A stretch of 64,000 bases of DNA. Origin: Theropithecus gelada (Eukaryota; Chordata; Mammalia; Primates; Cercopithecidae). Below the pieces are notes generated by a model. It ran no database searches and had not been told where the DNA came from. It saw nothing but the letters and a program-made list of their open reading frames with translations. Numbering within the stretch: the first letter of the stretch is position 1; each line of letters starts with the position of its first letter. Made by a program: the position numbers and the translations under genes. Location: contig NC_037686.1 of assembly GCF_003255815.1 (NCBI RefSeq), positions 58,191,888 to 58,255,887 of the forward strand, read 5' to 3'. Of this stretch, positions 35,581-48,070 are shown piece after piece.

Positions 35581-36738
35581 TTGCCAATATTGCAGTTATT
35601 TCTATTTTTGTTTTTTACTGATGTAGACAAAAAGAAAATGTTGCTAAGTATCATAAAATCCATTTTTCAGTTAAATAAAATAATGCTAACAGAAGGTCAT
35701 GTAGCCACAGATTTCATATGGGTCATGTTGGATATAATTCTCTAAACACATTTAGTTTTTGCAAATCATGTTCTCACTTGTTATTGAATTGATGGCTTGT
35801 TTCCTCATGGTATGACTGTAAACTATTTTAGAATAATACCAAAAAAAGGGACAACCTTATCCAAACTATTTATTATGTGCATATTATATAAATATGTTAT
35901 TGTCATTATATTATTTATTTTGTTTACATGTCATCCAGCCAATAAATCTGCCAGATAATTTTTGATAGAGTTTTGTGCAATCATGTATTAAATGCAGTTT
36001 GCTATTATTCAACTTAATGGAAGCACTACTTTATCCAACTGCTGCTGGCATGATAATTTAATTGATAAATATTTTCTTCTGCATATATTGTGCCTGTGTC
36101 TATATACATATTCTATGTACATGATATGACAATGTAACTTTAATGTGCATTTCTTATACATTTCATTTATAGTCAAATTAAAGGCAGATCAGTAATATCT
36201 ATCAATATTTGTATCAGAAATTTTACTTCAAGAGGGTGATATTTGCTTGTCCATATAGTTTACAGTTTATATTTTTATATTACATTTGGGAACGTGCTCA
36301 GTGTTTTAAAAAATGACAATTTTTAAAAGGGAAATACATATGACTTGGTTTCTGAAACTGAGGAGGAGAAATCTATCCATCTGTTGGTAATAAAATGTCA
36401 ATAAAAAACTGAACACTGTGCCTCAAATTCAGCATTATTCTGACCTCATCTTGTACATCTCAACACCAACAAATCCCTTTCCTTCTTGAAAGTTAAAATT
36501 AAGCTTATTTGAATAATTTGCAAGTTTCTGGCTCACCAATAGCAGTATAATCAGGAAGAAAGTAAACATAATTACGCAAGCTATAATTCTCAAACTATAT
36601 TCTATTGCTGAGAGGCATGTGAAAGAATAACTCTACATGTACCTTAAATATTCACTTTTATATTCACATTGTTTACAAATAATTTCTTTTTCTATTTTTT
36701 TCTGCACTCAGGTTTCTTTTTTTACATGTGTTTGCTTG
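35581..36738. other. AT-rich low-copy sequence
   Basis: No gene or repeat recognised. The frames at 36637-36825 and 36669-36857 are in two registers and run into the LTR that follows. Confidence 0.5.
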
Positions 36739-36743
36739 ACCAG

Positions 36744-37162
36744 AAATGTAGTTTGGATGTGTGCCCCCACTCAAATGTCTTGTCAAAATGTAAACCCAGA
36801 CTTGGGAGGTGGGGACTGGTGGTAGGTGGTTGGATCCTGGGGGCAGGCTTCCCCTGAATGGCTTAGTACCACACCCCTGGTATCACCCTCGCTATAGTGA
36901 GTGAGGTCTCACAAGATCTGGTTGTTTAAAAGTGTGTACCATCTTCCCCACTCTCTCTCTGCTGTTCTGGCCACGATTTGTTTGCTCCCCCTTTGCCTTC
37001 TGCCATGATTGTAATTTTTCTGAGGCTTCTGCAAACCCAAGCAGATGCCAGCATCATACTTCCTGTACAGTCTGAAGAACCATGAGCCAATTAAGCCTCT
37101 TTTCTTTATAAATTACCCAGTCTCAGGTATTTAACTGTAGCAATGTGAGAACAAACTAATAG
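36744..37162 (+). repeat. 5' LTR of the MST-type element
   Basis: Contains 'tagtttggatgt' near 36749, 'gacttgggaggtggggactgg', 'cctgaatggcttagtacca', 'caagatctggttgttt', 'ccttctgccatgattgtaa', 'gaaccatgagccaattaagcctcttttctttataaattacccagtctcagg' and the terminal 'gagaacaaactaatag'. The block order is that of MSTB-type LTRs. Its first few bases differ from the 3' LTR (aaatg against tgtta), so the exact start rests on the target duplication. Confidence 0.9.
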
Positions 37163-38771
37163 AAAAAATTGCTACCAGGAGTGAGGTATTACTATAAAGA
37201 TACCTGAAGGTGTGGAAATGACTTTGGTACTGGGTAACAAGCAGAGGTTGGAAGAGTTTGGAGTGCTCAGAAAAAGAAAGGAAAATGAACGAAAGTTTGG
37301 AATATCTTAGGGACTATTTAAATGGTTGTGACCCAAATGTTGATAGTGATATGGACAAGTAAATTCAGGCTGAGGAGGCCTCAAATGGAAATGATAAACT
37401 TATTGGGGACTGAAGCAAAGTCACATGTGTTTTGCCTTTGCAAAGAACTTGGCTGGATTGTGTTCATGCCCTAAGGGTGTGTGGAGGTTTGAACTTAAGA
37501 GTGATAATTTAGGGTATGTGACAGAAGAAATGTCTAAGAAGTAAAGTGATTAAGAGGTGGTGTGACTGCTTCTAACAACCTATGCTCAGATTTGAGACCA
37601 AATAAATAAGATGAAACTTATATTTAAAAGGGAAGCAGAGTGTAAAAGTCTGGAAAATTTGCAGACTGGCCATGTGGTAGAAAATAAAAGCCCATTTTCA
37701 GGGGAAGAATTCAAGCAGGCTGCAGAAATTTACATAATTAAAAATGTGGCAAGTGCTGCTGATAACCAAAACAATAGGAAGAGGTCTCCAAGGGATTGCA
37801 GAGAACTTCACAGCAGCCCCGCCCATCATAGGTTCAGAGTCCTAGGAGGGAAGAATGATTTTGTGAGCCAGGTCCAGGACCCTGCTGCTCTGTGCAGCCT
37901 TATGACACAGCTCCCCGTATCTCATCTGCTCCAGCTCTAGCAATGGCTAAGTGGGGCCCAGGTACAGCTCTGGCTGCCACTCTGGAGGGCACAAATGGCA
38001 ATCCTTAGTGGTTTCCACATGGTGTTAAGCCTGTTGGTATACATAATCCAGAAGTTGAGGCTTGGAAGCCTCCTCTTTTCATTCAAAGGATGTATGGAAA
38101 AGCCTGGATGTCTAGACAGAAGCCTGCTGTTAGGGTGGAGCCGTCATGGAGACCCTCTAGTAGGGCAAGACAGAGAAGAAATGTGGGATTAGTGCCTGTA
38201 CATACAGTCCTCAGTGGGGCACTGCCTAGTGGAACTATGGGAAGAGGGCCACCATGCTCCAGACCTCAGAATGGTTGAACCATTGACAGCTTGTACCCTG
38301 CACCTGGAAAAGCTGCAGGCATTTAATGCAAGCCCATGAGAGCAGCCTTTGGGGATGAACCCAGTAAAGCCAAAAGAACTAACCTGCCCAAAGCCTTGGG
38401 AGCCCCTCTCTGGCACCAGTGTGCCCTGGATGTTGGACATAGAGTCTAAAGAGATTACTTTGGAGCTTTAAGATTTAATAACTGCTCTGCTCAGTTTCAA
38501 GCTTGCATGGGGCCTGTACCCTGTTTCTTTAAGCCAATTTCTCCCTTTTGGAATGAGAATGTTTACCCAATCAGTACTGGTGCCCCCATCATAACTTGAA
38601 AACAAATAATTTCCTTTGATTTTATAGATTCATTTGTGAAAGCAACACATTTCCAAATGAGATTTAGGACTTTTCTGTTAATGCTGCAATGATTTCAGAC
38701 TTTGGGGGCTATTGAAATGGGATGATTGTATTTTTCAATGTGAGAAAGACATGGGAGGTGCTGGGATGGAA
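37163..38771 (+). pseudogene. MaLR (MST/THE1) internal region, non-coding remnant
   Basis: Follows the THE1/MST internal consensus from the primer-side 'gctaccaggagtgaggtattactataaagatacctgaa' just after the LTR to 'agactttgggggctattgaaatgggatgattg' before the 3' LTR. Intermediate landmarks are 'ggtactgggtaacaagcagaggttggaa', 'gatagtgatatggacaa', 'gaaaatttgcagactgg', 'ggatgtatggaaaagcctggatgtc' and 'ggggcactgcctagtggaactatggga'. In this family the internal part is a gag-derived remnant without a working protein. The longest ATG frame here, 109 codons at 37611-37940, shows no retroviral domain that I can point to, and stops lie throughout the region in every frame. Confidence 0.88.
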
Positions 38772-39022
38772 TGTTATAGTTTGGATGTTATCTCTGCCTA
38801 AACGTTAGGTTAAAATGTAATCCTGAGACCATCCTGAACAACATGGTAAAATCCCGTTTCTACTAAAAATACAAAAATTAGCTGGGAGTGGTGGTACATG
38901 CCTGTAGTCCCAGCTACTCAGGAGTCTGAGGCAGGAGAATCACTTGAACTTAGGAGGCGGAGGTTGCAGTGAGCTGAGATCATGCCACTGCACTCCAGCC
39001 CGGCAAAACAGCAAGACCCCAG

Positions 39023-39058
<36 letters not shown>

Positions 39059-39426
39059 GTAATCCCCAGTGTTGGAGGTGAGGCCTAGTGGAATGTGATT
39101 GGATCATGGGGGTGAGTTTCTCCTGAATGGCTTAGCACCATGCTCTTGGTACTGTCCTCATGATAGTGAGTTCTCACGAGACCTGGTCATTTAAAAGTAT
39201 GTGGTACCTCCCCTCACTCTCTCTTCCTCCTGCTCTGGCCATATGATATGTCTACTCCTTCTTTGCCTTCATCTATGATTGTAAGGATTCTGATGCCTCC
39301 CCGGAAGCAGATGCTGCCATGCTTCCTGTACAGCCTAAAGAACCATGAGCCAATTAAGCTTCTTCTGTTTATAAATTACCCAGTCTCAGCTATTTATTTT
39401 TAACAATATGAGAACAGACGAATACA
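38772..39426 (+). repeat. 3' LTR of the MST-type element, interrupted by an Alu
   Basis: LTR sequence occupies 38772-38823 and 39058-39426. It starts 'tgttatagtttggatgtta' and ends 'gagaacagacgaataca'. It aligns block for block with the 5' LTR (for example 'cctgaatggcttagcacca', 'gaaccatgagccaattaagcttcttctgtttataaattacccagtctcag'), with scattered substitutions on each side. The Alu landed about 50 bp into it. Confidence 0.9.
38824..39057 (+). mobile_element. 5'-truncated Alu (AluS-like) within the 3' LTR
   Basis: Begins at about one fifth of the Alu consensus ('tgagaccatcctgaacaacatgg') and runs to a pure A-tail of about 32 bases (39025-39056). An 8-bp duplication tgtaatcc marks the insertion at 38816-38823 and 39058-39065. 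The long uninterrupted tail suggests a fairly recent insertion or later A-run expansion. Confidence 0.92.
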
Positions 39427-39431
39427 ACCAG

Positions 39432-40224
39432 TTTCTCACATTCAGGGTACCAACACATCTCAAATGCTTTTCTTAAAACTGCAGCTTCTGAGACCTAGCA
39501 GGAAAATCATAGAAAGCAAATGAGAAATATCTGCAATTATGAAATCCATTTCTCCTGGAAAAAGAAAAATTAATTTCTGACTTAGGGTTTTATTTGCCCT
39601 TTAAAAAACTGAAGCGTTATTTGTTTAAGAAAGTGTTTGAATGGACATAAACCACCTTCAATTTAGTTTTTAAAAAGTTTGCTTTTTCATAGAATTCCAA
39701 TCAGATTAAAAACTGGGGGATTTTTTGTGGCCAAAATGAGTAGCTGAAATTTCTTATCATTTTGACAAATTCTACTTCTTTAGCAATTAATCAAGGTAAT
39801 GAAAAATTCAAATTAGAAACTAGAGTATTATTTTTGAGGAATATTTTTTATGTCCAATGAAAAGGACTCTTAAAGAATTAATCATCACTTTACACATATA
39901 TTACTTTATAAAATTTTAGACTTTGAAGTTATAGGAACAGAAGGTGATATTTTCATTCGGAACACAATTATAAAAAATCAGTATCTGAGCATTACTACTG
40001 AATTTAGAGAATCTGAAATTCATGTATAAAATTAATAAATATTTCTTTAATAAAATATCTAATACCATGAGTCACTACTAGAAGATCAATGAAATAAAAA
40101 GCCACATTAGTCTTATTCATCACTGTAAAGGCAGCTCATAGAAGACTGGCATGAGATAAAGAAAGAAGAACACAGTAGAGACCATTATTATTAATTTTTA
40201 TTAGGGAAGGGAAGGATCATGAAA
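39432..40224. other. AT-rich low-copy sequence
   Basis: Nothing recognised here beyond AT-rich composition. Confidence 0.5.
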
Positions 40225-40520
40225 AGTTGAAAAGTGTATCAGCCTCCTGCTCCAAGAATTTCCAGGCTAATAAGATTGTCATGACAAATGTTTAAGTAAC
40301 TAAAATATAAGGTTTTAAAGATACACATGAGTGGCTGAAGTTCTGATTTTTAGGAGTTCACAAAAAAGAGATTATTTAACAATAGTGTTATTAAGTAATT
40401 CTTTATGGAAAGTGAGATTTTAGCTTGATCATAAAGAATAAACATGGCTAAGTAAGGGAGAAAAAAGGAAATAGTACATAATAGGAAGTGAGGAAAAGTG
40501 AAAGATTGAATAATTTGAGT
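40225..40520 (+). repeat. Ancient interspersed repeat, same class as 5290-5760 (tentative)
   Basis: 'gctccaagaatttccaggctaataagattgtcatgacaaatg' followed by 'ggaaagtgagattttagcttgatcataaagaataaacatggctaagtaagg' follows the order of the ancient consensus seen at 5.3 and 10.3 kb, with high divergence. The minus-strand open frame at 40350-40721 (123 codons) overlaps it and has no recognisable domain. Confidence 0.3.
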
Positions 40521-41561
40521 ATGTATACAAAAGAGATATTTAAATGCACATGGAGGATGATCGGATGGAAAAAGACTTGATGCTGGGCAGCACGGAGGAG
40601 GGTCTCCTTGAAGAGAAATTACTGGGATTGTCTGTACATTGAAAACAATAATCTGTATATTTTCTTGCTGATCACAACTAATGGCATTATCCCAGATATA
40701 CTGTGAATATATCTTGTTCAAACTATTGGTAATTTTAATTTGAGCAAAAATACTACTGATAACTAAGACAACATACAGTTAATAGGCTTAAAGGGAATAA
40801 GAAAGCTCCTGAAATACAAAAATTATTACAAAAAGGTCCTGACCTTAAATTTACTTCTCAGATGGGACATCATCCTATTTGTAAAGATCTCTTAGAATAC
40901 ACTTTAGTAACACACAATCATGTTGATCAAGCTTCAATGTCAGTGTAGGGTAATTGGTATCCTGAAAAAAAAATCTTACTTTCCACTTACAGAGCCAAAG
41001 GCACCAAATTATACTATTTATAGTCATAATCACAATCAAAAGAAATGTAGTTCAGTTAGGATCATTCTTATGATAATAGAAATCAGGTATATGAAAAATA
41101 CATTTCTCATTTTTTTTCCTTAATAACAATCATTTTTTAGGATGTGTGAGGCAGACTACTAGCAAAATTCTTGGTGGGCCCATTCTGATGAGCTATAAGG
41201 TAGGAAGTATCATGCTGAGGTAATAAAGGTGAAATTTCCTAGGAAGTGAGAGGGCCGATTATTTAGAAATCGCATCAGGTCACCTTGCTCATAATTTCCA
41301 GCATGTTTCAGGTGCGTAAATTACCAATTCATGGTTCAGGCTCAGTATAATTCAATCTATGCTGAGTAAAATCTTGACTTCTACAGTCATGTAAACTAAA
41401 AATAATATTTTCCGGAACACACACCTGAATAAGTGAGCTAGGAAGACAAGCAGAAGCAGAAACACCTCCCTCTTACTGATTGTGTTGCTTTGCATTGTAA
41501 CTATCTGACTCTTATTTCATCTCATCTGTGACCTTCATTTGCCTTTCTCAAGTTTAACTTT
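40521..41561. other. Low-copy sequence
   Basis: No gene or repeat recognised. The plus frame at 40920-41123 is featureless. Confidence 0.45.
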
Positions 41562-41574
41562 GAAAATAAAATGT

Positions 41575-41876
41575 GCCGGGCGCGGTGGCTCAAGCCTGTA
41601 ATCCCAGCACTTTGGGAGGCCGAGGCGGGCGGATCACGAGGTCAGGAGATCGAGACCATCCTGGCTAACATGGTGAAACCCCGTCTCTACTAAAAATACA
41701 AAAAACTAGCCGGGCGTGGTGGCGGGCGCCTGTAGTCCCAGCTACTCGGAGGCTGAGGCAGGAGAATGGCCTGAACCTGGGAGGCGGAGCTTGCAGTGAG
41801 CCGAGATCGCGCCACTGCACTCCAGCCTGGGTGACACAGCGCGAGACTCCGTCTCAAAAAAAAAAAAAAAAAAAAA
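41575..41876 (+). mobile_element. Alu SINE, AluY type, full length
   Basis: Close to AluY consensus, with many CpGs intact, so probably one of the youngest insertions here. It has 'gctcaagcctgtaatccc' (A where human AluY has C) and 'aactagccgggcgtggtggcggg'. The A-tail is about 21 bases. A perfect 14-bp target duplication flanks it: gaaaataaaatgtg at 41562-41575 and 41877-41890. The minus-strand frame at 41742-42011 is antisense Alu. Confidence 0.97.
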
Positions 41877-41890
41877 GAAAATAAAATGTG

Positions 41891-44800
41891 CCTTATACTT
41901 CACAGTATTAGAACCATTCGAAATGTTGTAGTAAATAAATTCTAAAACATTAGATTTAAAATATAAAATACAGCTTATAGGAGAATTTCCATTAAAAAAA
42001 TTGGACAACACATATGTTTCACAATATTTGATGAAAATTTACTAAATATGTGTTAATCCAATTTTTCTGCCTAAACTTGTAAACATGCTGTATATTGTAT
42101 CACTTGTGTGTGTCAAGGGGAAGGTCGAGCTAACAATAGATTTTTAAAAACTGAATTAGATTAACAACAATTGTTATCTTTTGATACATTCCCATCATAT
42201 ATTACCTGCTTTTTTTCCAACTTCTTTTTCAGTATATTTTCTACTAATACTCTATAAAGTAGCATATTCACTAACTGATATCTAACCATCTGTTCCCTGA
42301 CTGCCTCCTCCAAACATGATAATGACATGATTATCATTTCATTATCTACAATTTCATTGGCATTCATTTTACCAATATCTATTGCTAAAATACAGTTTTG
42401 TGCTTTAGTTGTTTTGATATTTTCAAATGTGCATCATACTATATATAATCTTTTAAATGTTTTTTGCTATTTTATTTTGCTAAAATTTGTCCTATAGTGT
42501 ATAGCTGTGATTCATTGTTATGGAGTGTTATATAACATCCATTATGTTTATACACCATTAATTGTCTTTCTTATTTATGAACATTTGTATTGCTTCCAGT
42601 TTGTATTGTTGTGTAAAATTCTGTTGTGAACATTGATTTACACATTAGAAGTTGACAAGCATGTATCATTCAAATGTTATATTTTGCTTATATATTAGCA
42701 TGCTTTTTCTTCAAATAAATGTTTTATTTGAAATTTAAACAAATGAAAATGGGTAACATTTATTGTGCTTCTGTGAAGTAATACGGTTATCTTATTTAGA
42801 GATAATATATTCTATATTCAGCAGCAACGTTGCTAATTTTTAGAACTAATGTTTAAATATGAACATATTTTAGGGACTAAACAAAAAATCCAACTTGAAT
42901 TAGATAAAATAAAAGTGAATCAACTGTGAGCCTATAATAAAGGCATTGGTATAGCTTATGAAAAATAAGGATAGCATTCCATTGGGATCAGAAATCAAAC
43001 TTCAGATTCTGTCAAGATTATTTTTGTCTCTCTGTGCTGCTCTTTATCCATCTGTATAATTTATAATTTGTGTTGCTATTTTACTCCATTTTAAAATGTA
43101 TTACTTACTGCTGTCTGCGGTTCCTAGAAAGAAGAAAAATGGTTACATAAATAGCTCTTTATTATATATCCTCAGAGCATTCTGCTGAGCTGGCATATTA
43201 GGCCTGTTTCTCAGCTATTCCTAGAGATGGATGGTTATTGGTTTAGACTGTGTCAGGTGACCACATGCAAACCAACAAAACATGTGCAAGAGCTTCTGCC
43301 CTACTATCTTTTTGTGAAGCTCCCATAATAGTTGTGAGAGTTTGGCAATTTCAGGAATAAGAGGGTATGGGCAGTTTTCTAAAATGCAGCTGGGGCATGC
43401 TGGACAGTTAAAGCAATAAATGTCAGCAATTTTTAGTAACACCTGTGCTTAAACAACACCAGAGCTTCTCAAATTAGTTGTTTGTACTAGGTACTGGAGC
43501 ATCTATATTTTTATGTGTCTATATCTATATCCATACCTATCTGGTCAATTTGCTCATATTTGACCAATTTACTCCAGTGAAGGTGATGATGGAAACCTTT
43601 GCATCATCAAATCATATCTGTTATTCCTCAGAATATTTTGTCTCTTGACTTCTCAAAGTCAAGCTTATTATATCACAAGCATTATATTTTGAATAAGAAC
43701 AAATGATTGTTAAAGAAACCTGAGAAATTCTCTAATAAAATGCAAAATAGTCAAATATATATTCTCGTAATTTTGAAAACTTTTATATAGTATTTATATA
43801 GTATTGGAGTTTCTAAAAACAATTTATGAAAAGCTTTTTTAAAATTAATGTTTAACATAGAGAAATATACTAAGGATTGTTACATAAATTTAAATAATAT
43901 TTATGAAAAATCTTCAATGTCTCTTATTTTATTAACAAAGTAAACTCATTATATATGAAATTGTTATTCTAGCAAAAGCCTAACTGCTTTGTAATAAGAG
44001 TTAAATATTACATTTCTCTTTCTGCAATTTCAGTTGGGTAACTGTCTCTCACATGCATGTTTCATTCTAAAATCAATTTAAGTAATATGGATATTCTGAT
44101 TTTTCCTATTATATCCATGGTTTTGGGACAGAATATAAAAGTTAATTGATTGTAAAAATTGAAATGCATCTCTTCCTTCTGCAGCTTTCTCGAAGTTCAC
44201 CTGTTCCTCAACTGACATTTATTTTGCAAAGGCATGTTATTAGAATTTTTGTGTTGACTTTCACAGCTTTAATGATGGTAGAATGTCCAATTATTCAAAC
44301 GATAAGCACTAGAAACTGTCTCAAGTGCTTCCTGTAAGGCGACATTATGAATTTGCAGTGGCTACCTTTTGACTACATGGTTTCTACTGCCTCATTGGTT
44401 TGGACTTCAGTAGAAGTGAATTAATGAACGAAAGCAGGGGAAAGAAGTAAAAATATATCTTTATCAGGTGGCACACAAGAAGCGGAATGGTGGAATTTAT
44501 GTTGAAATGTGAAGTAGCAGTGGCTACTGAAGTTATATACGGTTACCGTGGCTGGTGGTTACAGGGTTCCATAGAGACATAATTTTCTAAAATATTAATT
44601 TTCTACTGTCTTATTCCAGACTTACAGAGTTTCTTGGTAGTATCTCTAGGCATTCCAGTGGCAAGTATGGGGAAAATGAGGAAGCGGGGGTAGTAAGCGC
44701 CAAATAGTTTTCCCCGTTCTCATTACAGCATTCTTTGACTTCCCTACCTGGTATACTAGACTTCAGTTTAATATTATTTTAAGAAGAAATGTATTGTTGC

Positions 44801-45118
44801 TAAAAGTACCTAAGGAAAACAATCTACTGAAATATTTTTATATAATCTTTTAGTTATTTTTTGATATCTCATACAATTGGCAGCAGTGTGGACTAGAAAT
44901 AACCCAACATAAAAACAAATAAATTTTGAAGCAAATTCTGTGGCTTTAAGGATTATTGTGTATAACTTACTGAAAGAATGTTGTATAAGCAACTTTAAAT
45001 AAATGTCTTTACTTGTATTCATTTATAAATCATAAAAATAATAATTAACAATATGTTAAATTTTAAAAAAGATAAAAGAAAAGAGATGCACTAAAAACTA
45101 AGGAACTGATCTTGTTTA
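41891..45118. other. AT-rich low-copy tract, possible LINE trace at 42490-42660
   Basis: At about 42500-42650 the order 'tatagctgtgattcattgttatggagtg', 'tatacaccattaattgtc', 'ttgtattgcttccagtttg' and 'ctgttgtgaacattg' weakly recalls antisense old L1 ORF2. Elsewhere nothing is recognised. Frames at 42161-42367, 43221-43442, 44146-44337 and 44810-45022 are short and unsupported. Confidence 0.4.
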
Positions 45119-45442
45119 AGAAAATATTCTAGAGATGAGAAGGGTATGGGTGAAGGGAGGCAGAGGTTGGTTAATGGACACAAAATTACAGCTGGACAGG
45201 AGGAATGAGTGCTAGTGTTCTGTGGCACTATAGGGTAACGATAGTGAGCCACGATTTATTTGTATTTTCAAATAGCTAGAAGAGAGGATTTCAAATATTC
45301 TGAACATAAAGAAATGATAACTATTTGAGATGATGGATATGCTAATTACCCTGATCATTATACATTGTATACATGAATCAAAATATCACTCTGTACCCTA
45401 TAAATATCTGCAATTATTATACATCAATAAAATAAAATATGA
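45119..45442 (+). mobile_element. L1 3' end (L1MA/L1MB-like), sense
   Basis: 'gaggcagaggttggttaatggacacaaaattacagctggacaggagg' near 45157, 'caaatagctagaagagaggatttcaaatattctgaacataaagaaatgat' near 45270 and 'gatcattatacattgtatacatgaatcaaaatatcac' near 45353 are the old L1M 3' UTR. It ends in an A-rich tail after 45425. Only the last ~320 bp are present. Confidence 0.9.
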
Positions 45443-47459
45443 AGTAAAAAGGGGAAAAAAAAACTTGTAATGGAAAACACAAAGCTTCCCATTTCAGGAA
45501 CTGAGTGGATGAAATGTCAGCTATTTCAGATACCTCCTTTATAGTTCTGCTCTGGTACTGAAGTTTCATTGAGGTAATTTTCCTGTAATACGTAAGTTGC
45601 TATGGAAGAGAGCGCAGCACTGTGGCTCTGAAGAGCAGAAAATACCATGTGCACAGCTAACACAGAACAGCAGGTCTCTAGTATACAGATGATTCATAAA
45701 TTAAATTTAAAGGCACAAAGGGGCATCATCAAGAGTGTTTGCTAAGTGCTCAAGCTCTGTAGGAAATCATGCAAAGAAAACAACTATGGAGCCTGAGGGC
45801 CTTTCCAAAGAGAAGACATCTACTTGGAGAAACAAGACAGTAGGAGCTCTTACGTGTAGACCACTAGAGGCAAAGATTGAGGCAAAGGAGGGGAAGAAAT
45901 TCAAATGAGTTGCCGAGTTCTCCTAGAATTTTCCTCTGCTTTACAAAAAAGCAGAAGGTCAATATGATTATTCATTTGAATTTCATTCACAACAAAAAAT
46001 ATTTGAAAATCTTGTTTTCACATTCAAACTGTGATGACCCAGAAAAGCAAGAAACTTTGATTTTTGTTGTTTGCTTGTTTTGCTTTTCTCTTTGTCCCAG
46101 AAACAGGGGAAACTTTTTTTAAAAAAGGAATTTAGTAAACTTTCATCAAAGTATTAAAAAAAAAAAACAAACAAACAAAGTGAAGAGGGCAGCTCTGGGC
46201 CTTGAAATAACAACAATGAAGAACCAGTAGTTTCTTTAAGTCAAATCAGGAAAGTATGAGAATTTTTTAAAAAAGCCTTTTTACGTGAAATAGCCTTGAA
46301 ACAAACATGAGAGTATCAAGAGAACAGAGAAGTAACTGGACAAGCAATAATTGATTGTGTCATTGGTAGCCAAATACAACAGAACAAAAGATGGAGCAAT
46401 ATATTCAAGGATGTTCCTTGTGTGATGGAAACCCAACAGTGGCGCCCCTGACCCCGAAACACTACCAGGTGTTCATTTCTGGAGGAACCATATGTTCAAA
46501 ACGTGACCCAGCCAAGGGCTAACCTCAGAGTCACCTCTCACACTGGGGGCAGCCCTGAGTGAAGACCTCAAGGCTCAAATGGCCCCCACCTGCCCATCCT
46601 GTCTGAGCCTTGAACTAGCCTACCTCCCATCCATACCTCATAAAGATAGTGTCTGATTGTGGTTCTTTAAGGATGGACTCTTGGGTTGGTGTTTTCTATT
46701 TTAAAAGGAAGATAAAAGACTATCATATAATCTGGGAATTGTAAAACACAGAACTCCTGGATAATATTTTAAATGAGAAGCAGTATCAATTTGGATAGAA
46801 AAAAAGGGAGAAGGTATGCTCTCTCCACAATAAACCAAAGTTTATATTATAAGCAGTTACAAAAATAAGGAAAATATATAAATATACTAACACTTAAGTG
46901 TTAGTAGAGAAAAAAATATGTTTTTATTGGAAGTGAGATTCTGCAAACTATAGAGCAGTGAGTTTAAAGTATGTCAAAGTGTCAACTGTTTCAAGTGAAT
47001 GGTTTCTGAGCACTTAGAGTCAGAACAAATGATTGCTAGAAATCAAAATAGATTTAATTAGAATGATTACTGCAGATTCATCTCATTTTAAATTACATTA
47101 TGACTAGTGGAATGGTAGTCCAACAGACTATTATAGAGTTTGAATACCTAAACTACAGCAAAGTTCAAAAATCTTACTTTTTTTCTAAAGATAAATGAAC
47201 TACATGCCCAGATATTTAGGAAAAAAACAGGGATGGAAAGAAGAAAAACATCCAGAAATCATAAACAAAGACATAAGTATTTTTAGTATGCAACATGCAT
47301 TTCCAAGATACTTCCCCCTCTGTGTGTTGGATAACTTATCATGTAAATTATATATACTATTTTAAATATAAATTAGCTTTTGGTATATGTTTAGTTGTGG
47401 TTCTTTTTTTTCAAGTAACATTATTTTGTAAGCATTTCCCCAAGTTATTAAATTTTTAA
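45443..47459. other. Low-copy tract with a GC-rich island at 46430-46660
   Basis: The GC-rich island contains 'cccaacagtggcgcccctgaccc' near 46433 and a run of C-rich words, unlike its AT-rich surroundings. I cannot assign it. An A-rich (aaac)n patch lies at about 46155-46179. The frame at 45877-46122 has no recognisable domain. Confidence 0.45.
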
Positions 47460-48070
47460 AGTATAGTTATGTCTGCAAAATATTTCTTGTATGTCTACAT
47501 TATAATGTAGTCACCCCTGATTCTATTGACCATTGAATTTCCCCCAGTTTTGCTTTTATAAATAATTTTATTATTAACATTGTTGTCAATTTCTCTGGTT
47601 ATTTCCTTAGAACTTACTGATAGAAGCACCCAGTGTGGTGGCTCATGCCTGTAATCCCAGCACTTTGGGAGGCCAAGGCAGGTGGATCATGAGGTCAGGA
47701 GATCGAGACCATCCTGACTAACACGGTGAAACCCCGTCTCTACTAAAAATACGAAAAACTAGCCGGGCGAGGTGGCGGGCGTCTGTAGTCCCAGCTACTT
47801 GGGAGACTGAGACAGGAGAATGGCGTGAACCCGGGAGGCAGAGCTTGCAGTGAGCGAAGATCACCCCACTGCATTCCAGCCTGGGTGACAGAGCAAGACT
47901 CCACCTCAAAAAAACAAACAACAACAACAAAAAAAAGAACTTATTGATAGAAGTGAAATTTATGCAGTATGAATAATTTAAGACACTTGATTCATTTTGG
48001 CAAACTACTTTCGAAAGTTTGTAGTCATATTTACTCATATTAGTAATGTACAAAAGTACCTTTCTCACTG
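47460..48070 (-). mobile_element. Old LINE fragment (L1M-like), antisense, split by AluY
   Basis: 'gcttttataaataattttattattaacattgttgtcaatttctctggttatttccttagaacttactgatagaag' before the Alu and 'aagtgaaatt...ttggcaaactactttcgaaagtttgtagtcatatttactcatattagtaatgtacaaaagtacc' after it follow the order of antisense old L1 ORF2 3' sequence. Divergence is high. Confidence 0.5.
47627..47935 (+). mobile_element. Alu SINE, AluY type
   Basis: Full-length sense Alu, with the variants 'aactagccgggcgaggtggcggg' that I associate with Old World monkey AluYR. The tail is (aac)n-modified. An 18-bp target duplication with one mismatch flanks it: agaacttactgatagaag at 47609-47626 and agaacttattgatagaag at 47936-47953. 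It splits an old LINE fragment. The minus-strand frame at 47718-48077 is antisense Alu plus flank. Confidence 0.96.

Larger units (their letters stand above)
36744..39426 (+). mobile_element. Complete MaLR element (MST-type): LTR, internal region, LTR
   Basis: A 5' LTR, an internal region of about 1.6 kb and a 3' LTR lie in the same orientation. A perfect 5-bp host duplication accag flanks the pair at 36739-36743 and 39427-39431. MaLRs are non-autonomous relatives of ERV-L; most copies survive only as solo LTRs, so a two-LTR copy is uncommon. The 3' LTR is interrupted by a truncated Alu at 38824-39057. The internal region carries no intact retroviral gene. The open frames at 37611-37940, 37995-38192, 38090-38278 and 38189-38440 (minus) are fragments within it. 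Confidence 0.93.

Noticed and set aside
37611..37940. 109-codon frame as a retroviral or host protein
   Set aside because: It lies in the non-coding MST/THE1 internal region, which has stops in all frames and no recognisable domain.
40350..40721. 123-codon minus-strand frame as a gene
   Set aside because: It overlaps a probable ancient repeat and AT-rich sequence; no motif, membrane topology or neighbour supports it.
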